Assembly (NCBI GenBank): GCA_947479455.1
Contig: CANJZE010000002.1
Span: 34,222 to 98,221, forward strand
Origin: Bacteroidota bacterium
GTDB lineage: Bacteria; Bacteroidota; Bacteroidia; Chitinophagales; LD1
DNA length: 64,000 bases
Direction: 5' to 3'
Under the pieces are notes generated by a model that saw only the letters and a program-made list of their open reading frames with translations, had not been told where the DNA came from and searched no databases. Every line of letters begins with the position of its first letter. The stretch's first letter is position 1. The position numbers and the translations under genes are program-made. Below are positions 1 to 8,555 of the stretch, piece after piece.

Positions 1-1166
1 CCATTTAATGAACCCCAAAGGTCAATTCCTCCTACAAAAACCTGTTCATCGTTCCAGGGGTTTACTCTAATTAAACCGAAATACCAGCCGAACCAATAGC
101 CGTTGCTCCCATACAAATCGTTACCGAAAGAACTTACATCTAACGCAGTCCAGTTGTTTCCACCATTGGTAGTTTTAAAAACGCCTTTCAAATTTTTGAA
201 AGTATCTACAACACACGCGTAAAGTTTATTTCCGTTTTGCTCACTTAGTGCTAATGAAATTCTACCATTATTCTCTTGATTAAAACTTGCGGGCACAATC
301 ACCCATGTGTTTCCGCCATCAATTGTCTTCCACAGTTTACTGTCGTTTCCTGAATTTACATTCTCATGATTATTTCGAATGCTGTTCCAGGTGGCTGCAT
401 AGAGTGTATCGGGATGAAGTTTGTCCATGACCAGATCCGTACAGCCGGCTTCATCGCTTCCTATTAAAATGCGATTCCAGTTTAACCCTCCGTCAATGGT
501 TTTATAAATCCCGCGCAAACTATCGCGCACAAAAGGCGAGCCCATACAAGCGGCATACATTTCATTGGTGTTTTGAGGGTTGATAATAATTTTAGAAATC
601 ACTCCCTGCTGTTGCAAAGCAAATGAACTCCACGTTTCCCCTCCATCAGTGCTTCTATAAATTCCATTGCCCGAGTACGTATACCGTGTCATATTTTTGT
701 CACCTGTGCCAGCATACATCGTATCGGGATGAACAGGATTAAATTCAATCCACGAAAGCGAAAGAAAAGACTGTGCATCAAAAACCGGATACCAGTTCGC
801 CCCGCCATCAATGGTTTTAAAAATTCCTCCTTCGGCACAACCGCCAAAAATGATATTAGTATCGAGCGGATGAACAGCTACACAATTAATTCTACCGCCA
901 ATATTTCCCGGGCCTTGTAAAGTCCAGGCGGCATTAACATTTGAAGCGCGGCTGTTGCTGTTTGCATTCTGCTGAACCGCCAGCATATTATTTTTGAAAC
1001 TTGTTTCGGCAAAAACATTATCCGGATACATGCGCTGGCGCACAAAATATTCGTACGGTTCTGTTCTGCTTTCTCTTTCTTCTTTCAAATCTTTTTTGGA
1101 AAAAGGAGAAAAAATAAAAACAGCGGCAATAAGAAAGAAGAAGAAAAGAAGGAAGTATTTTTTCAT
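1..1166 (-). CDS. Secreted Asp-box (BNR/sortilin-like) repeat protein, partial at left edge
   Basis: The gene runs off the left edge, so only about the first 388 residues are present. Translating the minus strand from the ATG at 1166 gives an open frame with no stop. It begins with a Lys-Lys-Tyr start, a Phe/Leu-rich signal peptide and then a charged linker. After that come repeated Asp-box motifs spaced 40-90 residues apart: KTIDGGANW, STDGGETW, KTIDGGLNW, KTIDGGNTW and KTTNGGNNW. This pattern is the beta-propeller signature of BNR/sortilin/YCF48-like proteins, which in Bacteroidota are commonly exported and often end in a T9SS sorting domain. That C-terminus lies outside the window, so the sorting signal is an inference. 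The substrate cannot be told. The Asp boxes are certain; enzymatic activity is not shown. Confidence 0.85.
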   Translation of the reverse strand, partial: MKKYFLLFFFFLIAAVFIFSPFSKKDLKEERESRTEPYEYFVRQRMYPDNVFAETSFKNNMLAVQQNANSNSRASNVNAAWTLQGPGNIGGRINCVAVHPLDTNIIFGGCAEGGIFKTIDGGANWYPVFDAQSFLSLSWIEFNPVHPDTMYAGTGDKNMTRYTYSGNGIYRSTDGGETWSSFALQQQGVISKIIINPQNTNEMYAACMGSPFVRDSLRGIYKTIDGGLNWNRILIGSDEAGCTDLVMDKLHPDTLYAATWNSIRNNHENVNSGNDSKLWKTIDGGNTWVIVPASFNQENNGRISLALSEQNGNKLYACVVDTFKNLKGVFKTTNGGNNWTALDVSSFGNDLYGSNGYWFGWYFGLIRVNPWNDEQVFVGGIDLWGSLN

Positions 1167-1210
1167 TCCATGAAAGTAAAAAGAAGTTTTACAGATGCTA
1201 TCGCTGAATT

Positions 1211-1232
1211 GCTCCATGCTTTAGCATGGGGC
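1211..1232. repeat. Short palindrome (10-bp stem, 2-nt loop)
   Basis: GCTCCATGCT and AGCATGGGGC face each other across two T residues, with one G-T wobble. The element lies between the Asp-box gene and the rplI terminator. It has no T-run, so it looks like a small REP-like palindrome rather than a terminator. Confidence 0.45.
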
Positions 1233-1238
1233 TAAACA

Positions 1239-1268
1239 AAAAACCCTGCCACTAAGGACAGGGTTTTT
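1239..1268 (-). terminator. Intrinsic terminator of the rpsF-rpsR-rplI operon
   Basis: Perfect 10-bp inverted repeat (AAAAACCCTG, loop of 10 nt, CAGGGTTTTT) starting 23 nt past the rplI stop. A T-run follows the stem on the minus strand. The mirrored A/T tracts could make it work in both directions. Confidence 0.85.
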
Positions 1269-1290
1269 CAAATCTTCAGTTGAAAATAAT

Positions 1291-1743
1291 TTAAGCTTCC
1301 GCTACCACTTCGAAGGTAACAGTTACTTTGTGGCTTGAACCTAAACCCACTTCGGCAGTATAAGTGCCTACGGCTTTAACTTCACCTTCCACAATCGTTA
1401 CTTTTCTGCGGTCAACTTCCACCTGCAATTGTTCTTTAATAGCTTCAGCTACGTGGTATGAAGAAACACTTCCGAAAATTTTTCCGGTGGTTCCAACCTT
1501 AGCTGTAATTTTTAAAGGTGCAGATGTGAGGCGTGCTGAAATTTCATTGAACTGGCTAAGCAATTTGGCTTCGCGTTTTTCGCGACCTTTAGCACGTTGT
1601 GCTAATTCATTCGTAGTGCCTGCGTTTTTAATAACAGCAAACCCTTGAGGTATCAAATAGTTCAATCCGTAACCGGCACGAACTTTCACCACATCATCCG
1701 CGTAGCCTAGTTTTTCTACATTTTTTATAAGTATAAGTTCCAT
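1291..1743 (-). CDS. rplI: 50S ribosomal protein L9
   Basis: A 150-residue protein, the usual length for bacterial L9. It starts MELILIKNVEKLG, followed by the L9 signature around residues 13-40 (G-Y-A-D-D-V-V-K-V then AGYGLNYLIPQG), a long charged connecting helix (about 40-75) and the C-terminal rRNA-binding domain. L9 binds domain V of 23S rRNA near the L1 stalk. It is the last gene of the rpsF-rpsR-rplI operon, separated from rpsR by about 100 nt that contain a stutter repeat, and is followed by a strong terminator. Confidence 0.97.
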   Translation of the reverse strand: MELILIKNVEKLGYADDVVKVRAGYGLNYLIPQGFAVIKNAGTTNELAQRAKGREKREAKLLSQFNEISARLTSAPLKITAKVGTTGKIFGSVSSYHVAEAIKEQLQVEVDRRKVTIVEGEVKAVGTYTAEVGLGSSHKVTVTFEVVAEA

Positions 1744-1773
1744 TGTTTAATCTTTTTTGATTTCAATAATTTT

Positions 1774-1837
1774 TGCTTTCAACTTTTGACTTTGACTTAT
1801 TGCATTTCGCTTCGGTCTTCGGTCCTCCGTCTCCGCA
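1774..1837. repeat. Stutter repeat between rpsR and rplI
   Basis: The minus strand reads as two runs of near-repeats. One is built on CCGAAGA/CGGAGGA units and the other on AAGTCAAAGTCAAAAGTTG units. There is no coding potential. It belongs to the family of site-specific short-unit repeats seen elsewhere in this window (for example 41011-41050). Confidence 0.55.
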
Positions 1838-1842
1838 CTTTT

Positions 1843-2115
1843 CTATTTCAATAAATCGGCCACGTAAGGCAGAATAGCAATATGACGTGCACGCTTAACT
1901 GCTTGTGCAATTTTGCGTTGATACTTCAATGAATTGCCGGTCAATCTGCGTGGGTAAAGTTTGCCTTGCTCATTAATAAAGCGAAGCAAATATTCAGGGT
2001 CTTTGTAGTCAATGTACTTGATACCGTGCTTTTTGAAGCGGCAGTATTTTTTCTTGATTAAACCGATTTTTGTAGCGGTCAAATACTTGATGCTGTCGTT
2101 TGGTTTTGCGCTCAT
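1843..2115 (-). CDS. rpsR: 30S ribosomal protein S18
   Basis: A 90-residue protein with the S18 core: YIDYKDPEYLLRFINEQGK, then the RNA-binding stretch PRRLTGNSLKYQRKIAQAVK and the conserved ARHIAILPY near the end. S18 pairs with S6 on the platform of the 30S subunit. Its ATG overlaps the stop of rpsF by 4 nt, which implies translational coupling with its binding partner. Confidence 0.97.
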   Translation of the reverse strand: MSAKPNDSIKYLTATKIGLIKKKYCRFKKHGIKYIDYKDPEYLLRFINEQGKLYPRRLTGNSLKYQRKIAQAVKRARHIAILPYVADLLK

Positions 2116-2489
2116 ACTGTTGCCCCTTGTTTTTCTGTGTTAACTTTTTTGTTTCTTCCTACTAAGCCCGCACGCTTGTCCTCATTGTATTTGAGGGCGT
2201 ATTTATCGAGGCGAATAGTCAAATAACGAAGCACACTTTCATCGCGTCTAAACGCAACTTCAAGCGTGTCAACCGCTTTTCCTGTGCCGCGATATTCTAC
2301 TACGTGGTAGATACCGGTGGTTTTTTTACCAATGGTGTAACGAAGATTTTTAAGTCCCCAATGTTCCTGATGAACGATCTCAGCTCCCTGGGACTTAAGC
2401 AACTCAACATAATTGTTGATCGCTTTCTTGGCGTCATCTTCCGATAACACGGGAGTGAGAATTAATACTGTTTCGTACTGTGTCAGCAT
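2112..2489 (-). CDS. rpsF: 30S ribosomal protein S6
   Basis: A 125-residue S6. It begins MLTQYETVLILTPVLSEDD and contains the expected GAEIVHQEHWGLKNLRYTI segment and FRRDESVLRYLTIRLDKYA. A polar tail of about 25 residues follows, as is common in Bacteroidota. S6 binds 16S rRNA as a heterodimer with S18, which is encoded by the overlapping next gene. First gene of the rpsF-rpsR-rplI operon, driven by the promoter at 2555-2585. Confidence 0.97.
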   Translation of the reverse strand: MLTQYETVLILTPVLSEDDAKKAINNYVELLKSQGAEIVHQEHWGLKNLRYTIGKKTTGIYHVVEYRGTGKAVDTLEVAFRRDESVLRYLTIRLDKYALKYNEDKRAGLVGRNKKVNTEKQGATV

Positions 2490-2554
2490 GTTTCTCTGCT
2501 TTTTGTTTGGGTTATGAAATTAATTTACGCCTTAGTTTTCTTTAAAGCGGGCGG

Positions 2555-2585
2555 CAAAGATATTCGGATAAACAGAAATTCCAAA
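2555..2585 (-). promoter_or_regulatory. Bacteroidota-type promoter for rpsF operon
   Basis: The minus strand shows TTTG (2582-2585), 19 nt, then TATCTTTG (2555-2562). This is an exact match to the Bacteroidota primary sigma consensus TTTG-N19-TAnnTTTG. It lies about 65 nt upstream of the rpsF ATG. Confidence 0.8.
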
Positions 2586-2607
2586 TGGATATTGGGCATG
2601 CGATAAC

Positions 2608-3669
2608 TTACCTCTTTAGATACAGCGGCATATCCAAATTTAAAAAATACATAGGGTGGAAAATTACTTGACCGAGTGTGTTGAATTCAACTGCAGGCAT
2701 CGGCAGTTTTACAATATTCAATATCCCCAGAACCATCTTTCCTGCTTTTGAATTGGTTTTAAATCTTGAAAAATCAGCATCGAGCGAAATCAAAAATTTG
2801 CGGTAACGTTTTATATCGCTGCGGTCGTGGTACACTCCGTTTTTGTCGGTCCATTTATTTTCAAAACCACCATACATGTTTCCTGCACCATAACCGAAAG
2901 CGATATTTAGCCAGGGTGCTTTGATATTGTGATTGAAAGAATAAAGATTGAAACTTAACCAGGTGGTAATGCCGTTGTAGTCTTTCAAAATTTTTTCGCC
3001 AAAACTTTTCCCGTACAGTTCATTTGCGCGATCGCGAAGTTCTCCTTTAGGATAATCCACTGAATGCAACGAATACTTTATACTAATACGTTGTTCCTTC
3101 CAAATTAAATATTGTGCCGTAGCAAAAGCGGCTCCGCCAAAATCGAAAACAATGTCACTCCAACTCGCTCCGTATTTATTGATTAGCCCGTCAGGAATTT
3201 CAATTGCCGCAAGAGATAAGAAACCAAAGGCACCGGCAGTAAGTGCAGCCGAAGTGTTTTTCATGCCACTCCACCTTAACATGTTGTAAGAAAAAACGGT
3301 AGTGAAATACGGAACATAAAAATGCCCGGCTTTATCAATCTGATTCCACTCGCGGGCATCTTCGAACCAATGAAATTTTCCCATAGACTGTTTGCCGTAC
3401 CACTCAAAACCCACTACAGTCATAAACCCTGTATATAACCCAACAGCACCAACACAAACCCCAGTCAAGCGCTTTTTATTGAGTTGATCAGGAAAATCGA
3501 GAAGCGAAGCCCCACCTAACCGCCCCTGAAGTGGGGGACGTGATGAAATAGAAAGGGAGGAACTATTTTGTCTGAAAACTGTTGAATCTTGCGCAAAAGA
3601 AAATAGAACGCAAATAACGCAGATGGTTAAGATAAGCGCAGATTTGAAATCCGTTTTAATCAGCGTCAT
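2608..3669 (-). CDS. DUF2279 family exported/membrane protein with a REP-coded insertion
   Basis: A 353-residue protein of unknown function with an N-terminal signal peptide or membrane segment (about residues 10-27). The central part (about 80-190) matches the DUF2279/YfiM pattern as I recall it: FEWYGKQSMGKFHWFEDARE, a DKAGHFY motif, and a Gly/Ala-rich membrane stretch ending IEIPDGLINKYGASWSD. The rest reads as beta-strand-rich and could sit in the envelope. Residues about 43-53 (RPPLQGRLGG) are encoded by a palindromic REP-like element (3508-3538), placed in the linker between signal peptide and domain. The gene starts 15 nt downstream of the phosphohexomutase stop and is probably cotranscribed with it. 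Confidence 0.75.
   Translation of the reverse strand: MTLIKTDFKSALILTICVICVLFSFAQDSTVFRQNSSSLSISSRPPLQGRLGGASLLDFPDQLNKKRLTGVCVGAVGLYTGFMTVVGFEWYGKQSMGKFHWFEDAREWNQIDKAGHFYVPYFTTVFSYNMLRWSGMKNTSAALTAGAFGFLSLAAIEIPDGLINKYGASWSDIVFDFGGAAFATAQYLIWKEQRISIKYSLHSVDYPKGELRDRANELYGKSFGEKILKDYNGITTWLSFNLYSFNHNIKAPWLNIAFGYGAGNMYGGFENKWTDKNGVYHDRSDIKRYRKFLISLDADFSRFKTNSKAGKMVLGILNIVKLPMPAVEFNTLGQVIFHPMYFLNLDMPLYLKR
3508..3538. repeat. REP-like palindrome inside a coding region
   Basis: CCCCAC (3510-3515) and GTGGGG (3531-3536) form a stem around a C-rich 15-nt loop containing CCGCCCC. The element lies in frame within the DUF2279 gene and encodes a Pro/Gly/Arg-rich linker. GC content is clearly above that of the flanks. 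Confidence 0.55.
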
Positions 3670-3684
3670 CGATGTTCTATTGAA

Positions 3685-5085
3685 TTATCCCAACAAAGTT
3701 TGCCTTACTTTTTCCATAACCACTTCAACTCGCTCTTCGGTTGATGCTTCAACATAAACACGAAGCAATGGCTCGGTTCCACTGGCACGAATCATTACTG
3801 TTTCTTCATCTACCAAATAAAATTTATACCCGTCTAAATCTTCCACGTTACTCACCGGTATGCCTCCGAAGTTTTGATAGAAACTGTTTTTGCAGTTCTC
3901 CATAATCTGCAATTTCTGCTCTTCTTTTAAATGAAGGTCGAGGCGATTGTATGCAAAACGACCCACCACTTCATATACTTCTTCAATCAGTTCCGATAAT
4001 TTTTTCCCTTCGTTCACCAGGTGTTCAACAATTACTAATCCATCCCAAATGCCATCGCGTTCAGGAATGTGTCCTTTCACCGCAATGCCTCCGCTCTCTT
4101 CACCTCCTACAAGTACATCTTCGTTCTGCATAATCTCGCAAATGTATTTGAAACCAATCTTGGTTACTTCTAGAGGAATGCCATATTGCTCGCAAAGTTT
4201 TTTCACCTTATTCGAAACCGAAAAGGCAATCACCACTTTCCCCGTCATCTGTTTATACTTATGCAGAATGTGAATGAGCAGGAGAATGATGTGGTGTGCA
4301 TCAACAAACTTTCCATTCCCATTATAAAGACCAATTCGATCGGCATCACCGTCAGTGGCAATAGCCAAATCTACATGCTTCATTTCACGCAGATAAGCTT
4401 CTAACTCTTTCAGATTTTTTGCAATAGGCTCTGGAGCCTGACCATAAAACGAAGGATTGTATTCGCAATGAAGAAAATCGGCATGAGGCATAATACGCGG
4501 AAAAATATTTTGCCCTGCGCCATACATAGCGTCATACGCCACTACCACATCACTTTCGTTCATGGCATCCAAATCAAAATGCTCGGCTACGTGTGCAAAG
4601 TACATGGTCTCTAAATCAACAAACTCAAGCAAACCTTTTTGCTCCCATTCTTCCAGCGATAAATCTTCGGTAGTAAAACTTTCGGGAATTAATTCTTCTA
4701 CTTCCGTTATATACTTCTGAATCAATGGTCCTCCATGTTTCGATTTCAATTTGTAACCGTTGTAAGAAGGCGGGTTGTGACTTGCTGTAAGAATCACTCC
4801 CAGTTCGCAACCGAGGTTGAGTGCGGCTAAAGAAATCATCGGAGTAGAAACAAAATGCTTATCGTAAAAAACTTTTATTCCGCTGCTGCAAAAAACATTG
4901 ATAGCGGCCTGTGAAAACAAATCGCCACCAAAACGGCAATCGTAACCAATTACAATTTTTGAATCAGGATTTTGTTTTTGTGCCCAAACAGCGGTGGCTT
5001 TAGCCACACGCTTTACATTATCAACTGTAAAATCTTTAGCGATAATTCCACGCCATCCATCTGTTCCAAATTTTATTTTGCTCAT
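3685..5085 (-). CDS. Phosphoglucomutase/phosphomannomutase family protein
   Basis: A 466-residue alpha-D-phosphohexomutase that interconverts hexose 1- and 6-phosphates. All four family loops are present: the phosphoserine loop TASHNPPSYNGYK (about residues 100-112), the metal-binding loop ATDGDADRIG (about 243), the sugar loop GGEESGGIA (about 325) and the phosphate loop RASGTEPLLRVY (about 433). The TASHNPPSYNGYK form suggests a glucose/mannose 1-phosphate mutase rather than a glucosamine mutase. The clear glmM of the window is at 33320. The product would feed cell-wall or surface-glycan nucleotide sugars. The exact substrate cannot be set from sequence. Confidence 0.93.
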   Translation of the reverse strand: MSKIKFGTDGWRGIIAKDFTVDNVKRVAKATAVWAQKQNPDSKIVIGYDCRFGGDLFSQAAINVFCSSGIKVFYDKHFVSTPMISLAALNLGCELGVILTASHNPPSYNGYKLKSKHGGPLIQKYITEVEELIPESFTTEDLSLEEWEQKGLLEFVDLETMYFAHVAEHFDLDAMNESDVVVAYDAMYGAGQNIFPRIMPHADFLHCEYNPSFYGQAPEPIAKNLKELEAYLREMKHVDLAIATDGDADRIGLYNGNGKFVDAHHIILLLIHILHKYKQMTGKVVIAFSVSNKVKKLCEQYGIPLEVTKIGFKYICEIMQNEDVLVGGEESGGIAVKGHIPERDGIWDGLVIVEHLVNEGKKLSELIEEVYEVVGRFAYNRLDLHLKEEQKLQIMENCKNSFYQNFGGIPVSNVEDLDGYKFYLVDEETVMIRASGTEPLLRVYVEASTEERVEVVMEKVRQTLLG

Positions 5086-5146
5086 AGAAAAAATTGAGTG
5101 GCAAAAGTAGAAAAGTAAGTAAGAGAAGGAAGTGCGGATGGAATGC

Positions 5147-5482
5147 TTAAAGAAGTTCTTTCAGCTGCTCGAGAAAACCACGCACCTCTTTTAGTTTTTC
5201 GATTACACGTAGGTTGTTTTCTTCTCCCGAAAATTTAGATTTCAAGTGTGCCTTAGCTCCATCTAAAGTAAAACCCTTTTCGCGTACGAGATGATGAATG
5301 ATTTTTAACTTCTCAATATCGGCTTTGGTAAACGAACGATCGCCTTTCGCATTTTTTCTTGGTTTAAGGATGTCGAATTCCTTTTCCCAATAGCGAATTT
5401 GCGAAGCGTTGATGTTCAACAACTCCGCCACTTCTCCAATCGGGAAATAAGCTTTTTCAATTTCTTTGTCTTTCCAAGCCAT
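5147..5482 (-). CDS. MerR-family transcriptional regulator
   Basis: A 111-residue protein. Residues about 11-80 are a MerR winged helix: YFPIGEVAELLNINASQIRYW, then EKEFDILKPRKNAKGDRSF and the IEKLKIIHHLVREKGFTLDG helix. A short C-terminal coiled-coil helix (EEN...LEQLKELL) follows, with no effector domain or conserved metal-binding cysteines, so the ligand is unknown. Its ATG overlaps the TGA of the upstream barrel gene by one base (TGATG), implying coupled expression. Small MerR proteins of this kind are common next to envelope genes in Bacteroidota. Confidence 0.88.
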   Translation of the reverse strand: MAWKDKEIEKAYFPIGEVAELLNINASQIRYWEKEFDILKPRKNAKGDRSFTKADIEKLKIIHHLVREKGFTLDGAKAHLKSKFSGEENNLRVIEKLKEVRGFLEQLKELL

Positions 5483-7218
5483 CAGAATTCATTTCTACGA
5501 TATGCCAAATTCATTCGCAACCCAACATTAAACATAAAGGATGAATTTCCCGTTTGTGGATTGTTGATTGATTTTAAAGTTGATTTGCTCCGGTACAAAA
5601 CTTCGGCATCAATATAAATGTTGTGCCACGGTTGATAGCTCATAAGCAATTGAAAATAATTGATAGTTCCACTTGCTCCATCTCCAATTTTTTTATGACC
5701 GAACGGTTGCGCGGTGGAAACATAATCCGAACTCACCAAAATATTTCCTCCAAAATTGGTGATGTCACAAGTTGTGCATGGTGTTATACCAGGATTTACA
5801 ATAGTATCATCACCTACTTTAGCTACAAAATATTTTGCATTGAGTGAAAGTTTAGGAATAGGTTGATAATGTAGGTTCAAAATAATTTCATAAAAATTTG
5901 CTCCAAGAGGATGAGCTAGGGGTTGATTGTAGTGCGAGTAGTTGATATCAGCGCCATGGGTATACATGAATGGTCGCGCTATGTTTACTTCAATTTGCGC
6001 ATCAAAACCCGGAGCAATATCTATATATTTTAAACCCCACTGCATAGCCCATTTATTTGCCCACCAACCATTTTTTGCAACTGCGTTTTTGAAGTTGAAT
6101 TCATCCAAAACAAATTGTCCGTAAATGGAAAGATGATTGATGGCATTGAACTTCCAATCAATACCAAGCAGTTCGTTGTCGGGACTACCAAGTGCATGTT
6201 CAACAGCACGATAAAAAATAATCGGGTTCAGATATTGCAACTCGAAGTGGTTACTTCGGTTCATCACTACGGCTTCGAACAATCCAATGTTCATCCAATT
6301 TGTAACTTGAATGCTGAGGTGATGTACCGCCATATATTTTTTAGGCAGGAGTTTATCGCCTCCACGTTTGTATTGCGAATTAAGCTCAGCAAAAATGCTC
6401 GTGTAGTTAAACCGCCAAATGTTTACGTTGAATTTTAAAAATAAATAGGGCGCTGCAAAATCAGAGAGCATCATAGAACGCTGACCATTGCCAATAAAAA
6501 ATTTATCGCGACCAAACGAAAGGTTGAGGTACTTCAACACATTCACATTTATATAGCCACGCGCATCAAAATAATCTATACCATCGTTGAACTTAAAAGC
6601 TTTTGAAGAGTAATCTTTCCAATAAGCTGTGCCAGGAACAAACTTGTAAACTCCATTTGAATATTTATCAGAAACGTAAAAAGGTAAACGTGCCGAATTT
6701 CCTGTAGCATTGAAATAAAAACTAAACACGCGCATAATATTTCCCCGAACTTCTAAACCAACTGCGCGGGTAAAAATAAAGCGACCGTTAAGTGATTCAT
6801 AACCAACGTTAGCGGCAACAATTGGATTGAAACGCAAATCAAAAAGACCTTTTTTCTTAGACCGTACATGCGCAAAACTTGCCGGCTCACGATACAAAAC
6901 TTTAAACAGTGGCTTTCGTGTTTTGCTTTGCAAGCTATCGAGCCACTCGGCATTATCATCCACTAACCATTGTAGCTGATATTGTTGAACTTTGTTGAAA
7001 CGAAGATTAGAAAGTAAAAGTGTTTCGGCAATTTTAGCTGCGGTGCCGCGATGAAAAGGTTTATCGGCCGTGTGTTCTATGGGAATAATTTTTCCGTATT
7101 TAATATCTAACCGTTCCAGGTAACCAATGCCGTCAGAACCAAACGGAATAAAAGTGCCTTGTGAAAAGGAGTACAAAATAAGCGTAGAAAGTAGAAGTGT
7201 GAGAAGAGGTTTCTGCAT
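5482..7218 (-). CDS. Outer-membrane beta-barrel, Wzi/RemB-like
   Basis: A 578-residue protein with a clean signal peptide (MQKPLLTLLLSTLILYSFSQ). The body has dense alternating aromatic/polar strands typical of an outer-membrane barrel. Segments such as GRDKFFIGNGQRSMMLSDF and LNPIIFYRAVEHALGSPDN resemble the capsule-assembly Wzi family and the related flavobacterial gliding protein RemB. By family, it would sit in the outer membrane and bind or organise surface polysaccharide. The C-terminus ends in a Tyr-Arg-Arg-Asn-Glu-Phe tail, with the aromatic last residue usual for barrels. The next gene, the MerR regulator, overlaps it by 1 nt. A RemB versus Wzi assignment is not possible here. Confidence 0.72.
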   Translation of the reverse strand: MQKPLLTLLLSTLILYSFSQGTFIPFGSDGIGYLERLDIKYGKIIPIEHTADKPFHRGTAAKIAETLLLSNLRFNKVQQYQLQWLVDDNAEWLDSLQSKTRKPLFKVLYREPASFAHVRSKKKGLFDLRFNPIVAANVGYESLNGRFIFTRAVGLEVRGNIMRVFSFYFNATGNSARLPFYVSDKYSNGVYKFVPGTAYWKDYSSKAFKFNDGIDYFDARGYINVNVLKYLNLSFGRDKFFIGNGQRSMMLSDFAAPYLFLKFNVNIWRFNYTSIFAELNSQYKRGGDKLLPKKYMAVHHLSIQVTNWMNIGLFEAVVMNRSNHFELQYLNPIIFYRAVEHALGSPDNELLGIDWKFNAINHLSIYGQFVLDEFNFKNAVAKNGWWANKWAMQWGLKYIDIAPGFDAQIEVNIARPFMYTHGADINYSHYNQPLAHPLGANFYEIILNLHYQPIPKLSLNAKYFVAKVGDDTIVNPGITPCTTCDITNFGGNILVSSDYVSTAQPFGHKKIGDGASGTINYFQLLMSYQPWHNIYIDAEVLYRSKSTLKSINNPQTGNSSFMFNVGLRMNLAYRRNEF

Positions 7219-7327
7219 AAACTATTTTATCTCCATGAATTTGATTGCGGTCAAACGTAAACGAAATTTGTTTTGTTAGCAAACAGAGTAGCCACAGGTG
7301 CAGTAGCGTTGGTGTTTATAATCTACA

Positions 7328-7909
7328 TCAATTGCGCGGTCGCAAATACACCGAACCCAGCAACCCTTTTTTCATTTCCAACTCAACCAGTTTGCCATTT
7401 TTATAATGGTAGTAGTAAGTAATGCCTTCCTTCATATCGGCTTCATAAGTTCCTTCTCCTGTTTTTTTGAGCGGCCGCCATTCTCCTAATCGTTCTGAGA
7501 AAACACGTTGCGAATTACACGGCTCGGCAAAAAACAATTTCACGGTGGAGCAATCAATATCGGGTTGAATACAAAACGACTCGTTGTTGCGTTTCAGGAT
7601 GTAAGTACGGTTCTGCTGACGATTGATGGTTGTTATATGCCGTTCATCGTTTCGGTTATGCTCGGAGTAAGACGAGAAAAGCAAACTGCTTTTGTAAACT
7701 ATATCGTAATTCAACGAAATTTTTCTTGTGGTGAAAAAAATATGCGCTTCAGAATTGCTTTGTAAAGTGTAAGCGGTAACGCTGTCGTTTTTTACAATTT
7801 TTTCGACACTTGATAAACCGATATTATTTCCGAATAAAAAAATATCGAAACTCAGTTTTTGAGAGAAGGAATAACTGGATAGCAGAAGAAATAGAAAGAC
7901 GTATCGCAA
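7328..7909 (-). CDS. DUF6134 family exported protein (copy 2)
   Basis: A 193-residue protein with a signal peptide (MRYVFLFLLLSSYSFSQ). It is clearly homologous over its full length to the gene just upstream (7924-8502). Both share an N-terminal FxIxLFGxxIG motif, a VFSERLG/IFSERIG motif near residue 140 and the C-terminal GIT-Y-Y-x-KxGxLxELEMxKG block. The function of the family, recalled as DUF6134, is unknown; a lipocalin-like or beta-sandwich periplasmic fold is plausible. The pair is a tandem duplication separated by 14 nt, downstream of the RHS cluster and possibly cotranscribed with it. Confidence 0.7.
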   Translation of the reverse strand: MRYVFLFLLLSSYSFSQKLSFDIFLFGNNIGLSSVEKIVKNDSVTAYTLQSNSEAHIFFTTRKISLNYDIVYKSSLLFSSYSEHNRNDERHITTINRQQNRTYILKRNNESFCIQPDIDCSTVKLFFAEPCNSQRVFSERLGEWRPLKKTGEGTYEADMKEGITYYYHYKNGKLVELEMKKGLLGSVYLRPRN

Positions 7910-7923
7910 CTCTTTAAAGATTT

Positions 7924-8502
7924 TTACGGAACCAATTTCATAAACACACTAGCCCCTTTGCTCATTTCCAATTCATAAAGCACGCCTTTTTTGTACCTGT
8001 AAATATTGGTGATTCCATTGGCTAATTTACACTCGTATTCTCCTTCAGCTGTTTTAACGAAACTGCAAATTTGCCCAATACGCTCTGAAAATATTTTTAC
8101 TTTACCTACGGGCTCGTGATAGTATAATTGAATAGAGGAAAAATCGAGTTGTTGACTAAGTTGTAACACTTCTTCCCCTTTTTTAATAATGTATTTTGTA
8201 CCGTTCCACGCCACGCTTACAATTTCAATTACTCCGTCTTTTACATTTTTGCAATAGGACGAAATCATTTTCCCGTCCTTATAAATTACATCGGTATGCG
8301 TATCCGAAGTTTTATGTGTGAAGAGAATATTTACATCGCTTTTGCTTTGCAATTTGAATTGCACTTCGCCATCGCCTTTGTCAATTCGCTCAACAATAGT
8401 TTGACCTATTTTTTTTCCAAAAAGTTCAATTTCGAAAACATGTTTTTGTGCGGGCAGCACCAAAGCATACAAAAAAAACACGGGCAACAAAAGTGATTTC
8501 AT
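7924..8502 (-). CDS. DUF6134 family exported protein (copy 1)
   Basis: A 192-residue protein with a signal peptide (MKSLLLPVFFLYALVLPAQ). It is the paralogue of the next gene downstream, and motifs are collinear: FEIELFGKKIGQ, NILFTHKTSD, VIYKDGKMISSY, IFSERIGQ, YRYKKGVLYELEMSKG. It starts 53 nt after the stop of the 891-residue barrel gene, so it may belong to the same transcript. No catalytic residues are evident and no function is assigned. Confidence 0.7.
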   Translation of the reverse strand: MKSLLLPVFFLYALVLPAQKHVFEIELFGKKIGQTIVERIDKGDGEVQFKLQSKSDVNILFTHKTSDTHTDVIYKDGKMISSYCKNVKDGVIEIVSVAWNGTKYIIKKGEEVLQLSQQLDFSSIQLYYHEPVGKVKIFSERIGQICSFVKTAEGEYECKLANGITNIYRYKKGVLYELEMSKGASVFMKLVP

Positions 8503-8555
8503 ATTGCCCGTGAATTTAAAATGAAAATTGAATCGTCTTAGAACTTATAAAAAAT

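Noticed and set aside
729..920. 63-residue plus-strand frame opposite the Asp-box gene.
   Set aside because: Antisense of a clear Asp-box repeat protein on the minus strand that runs off the left edge.
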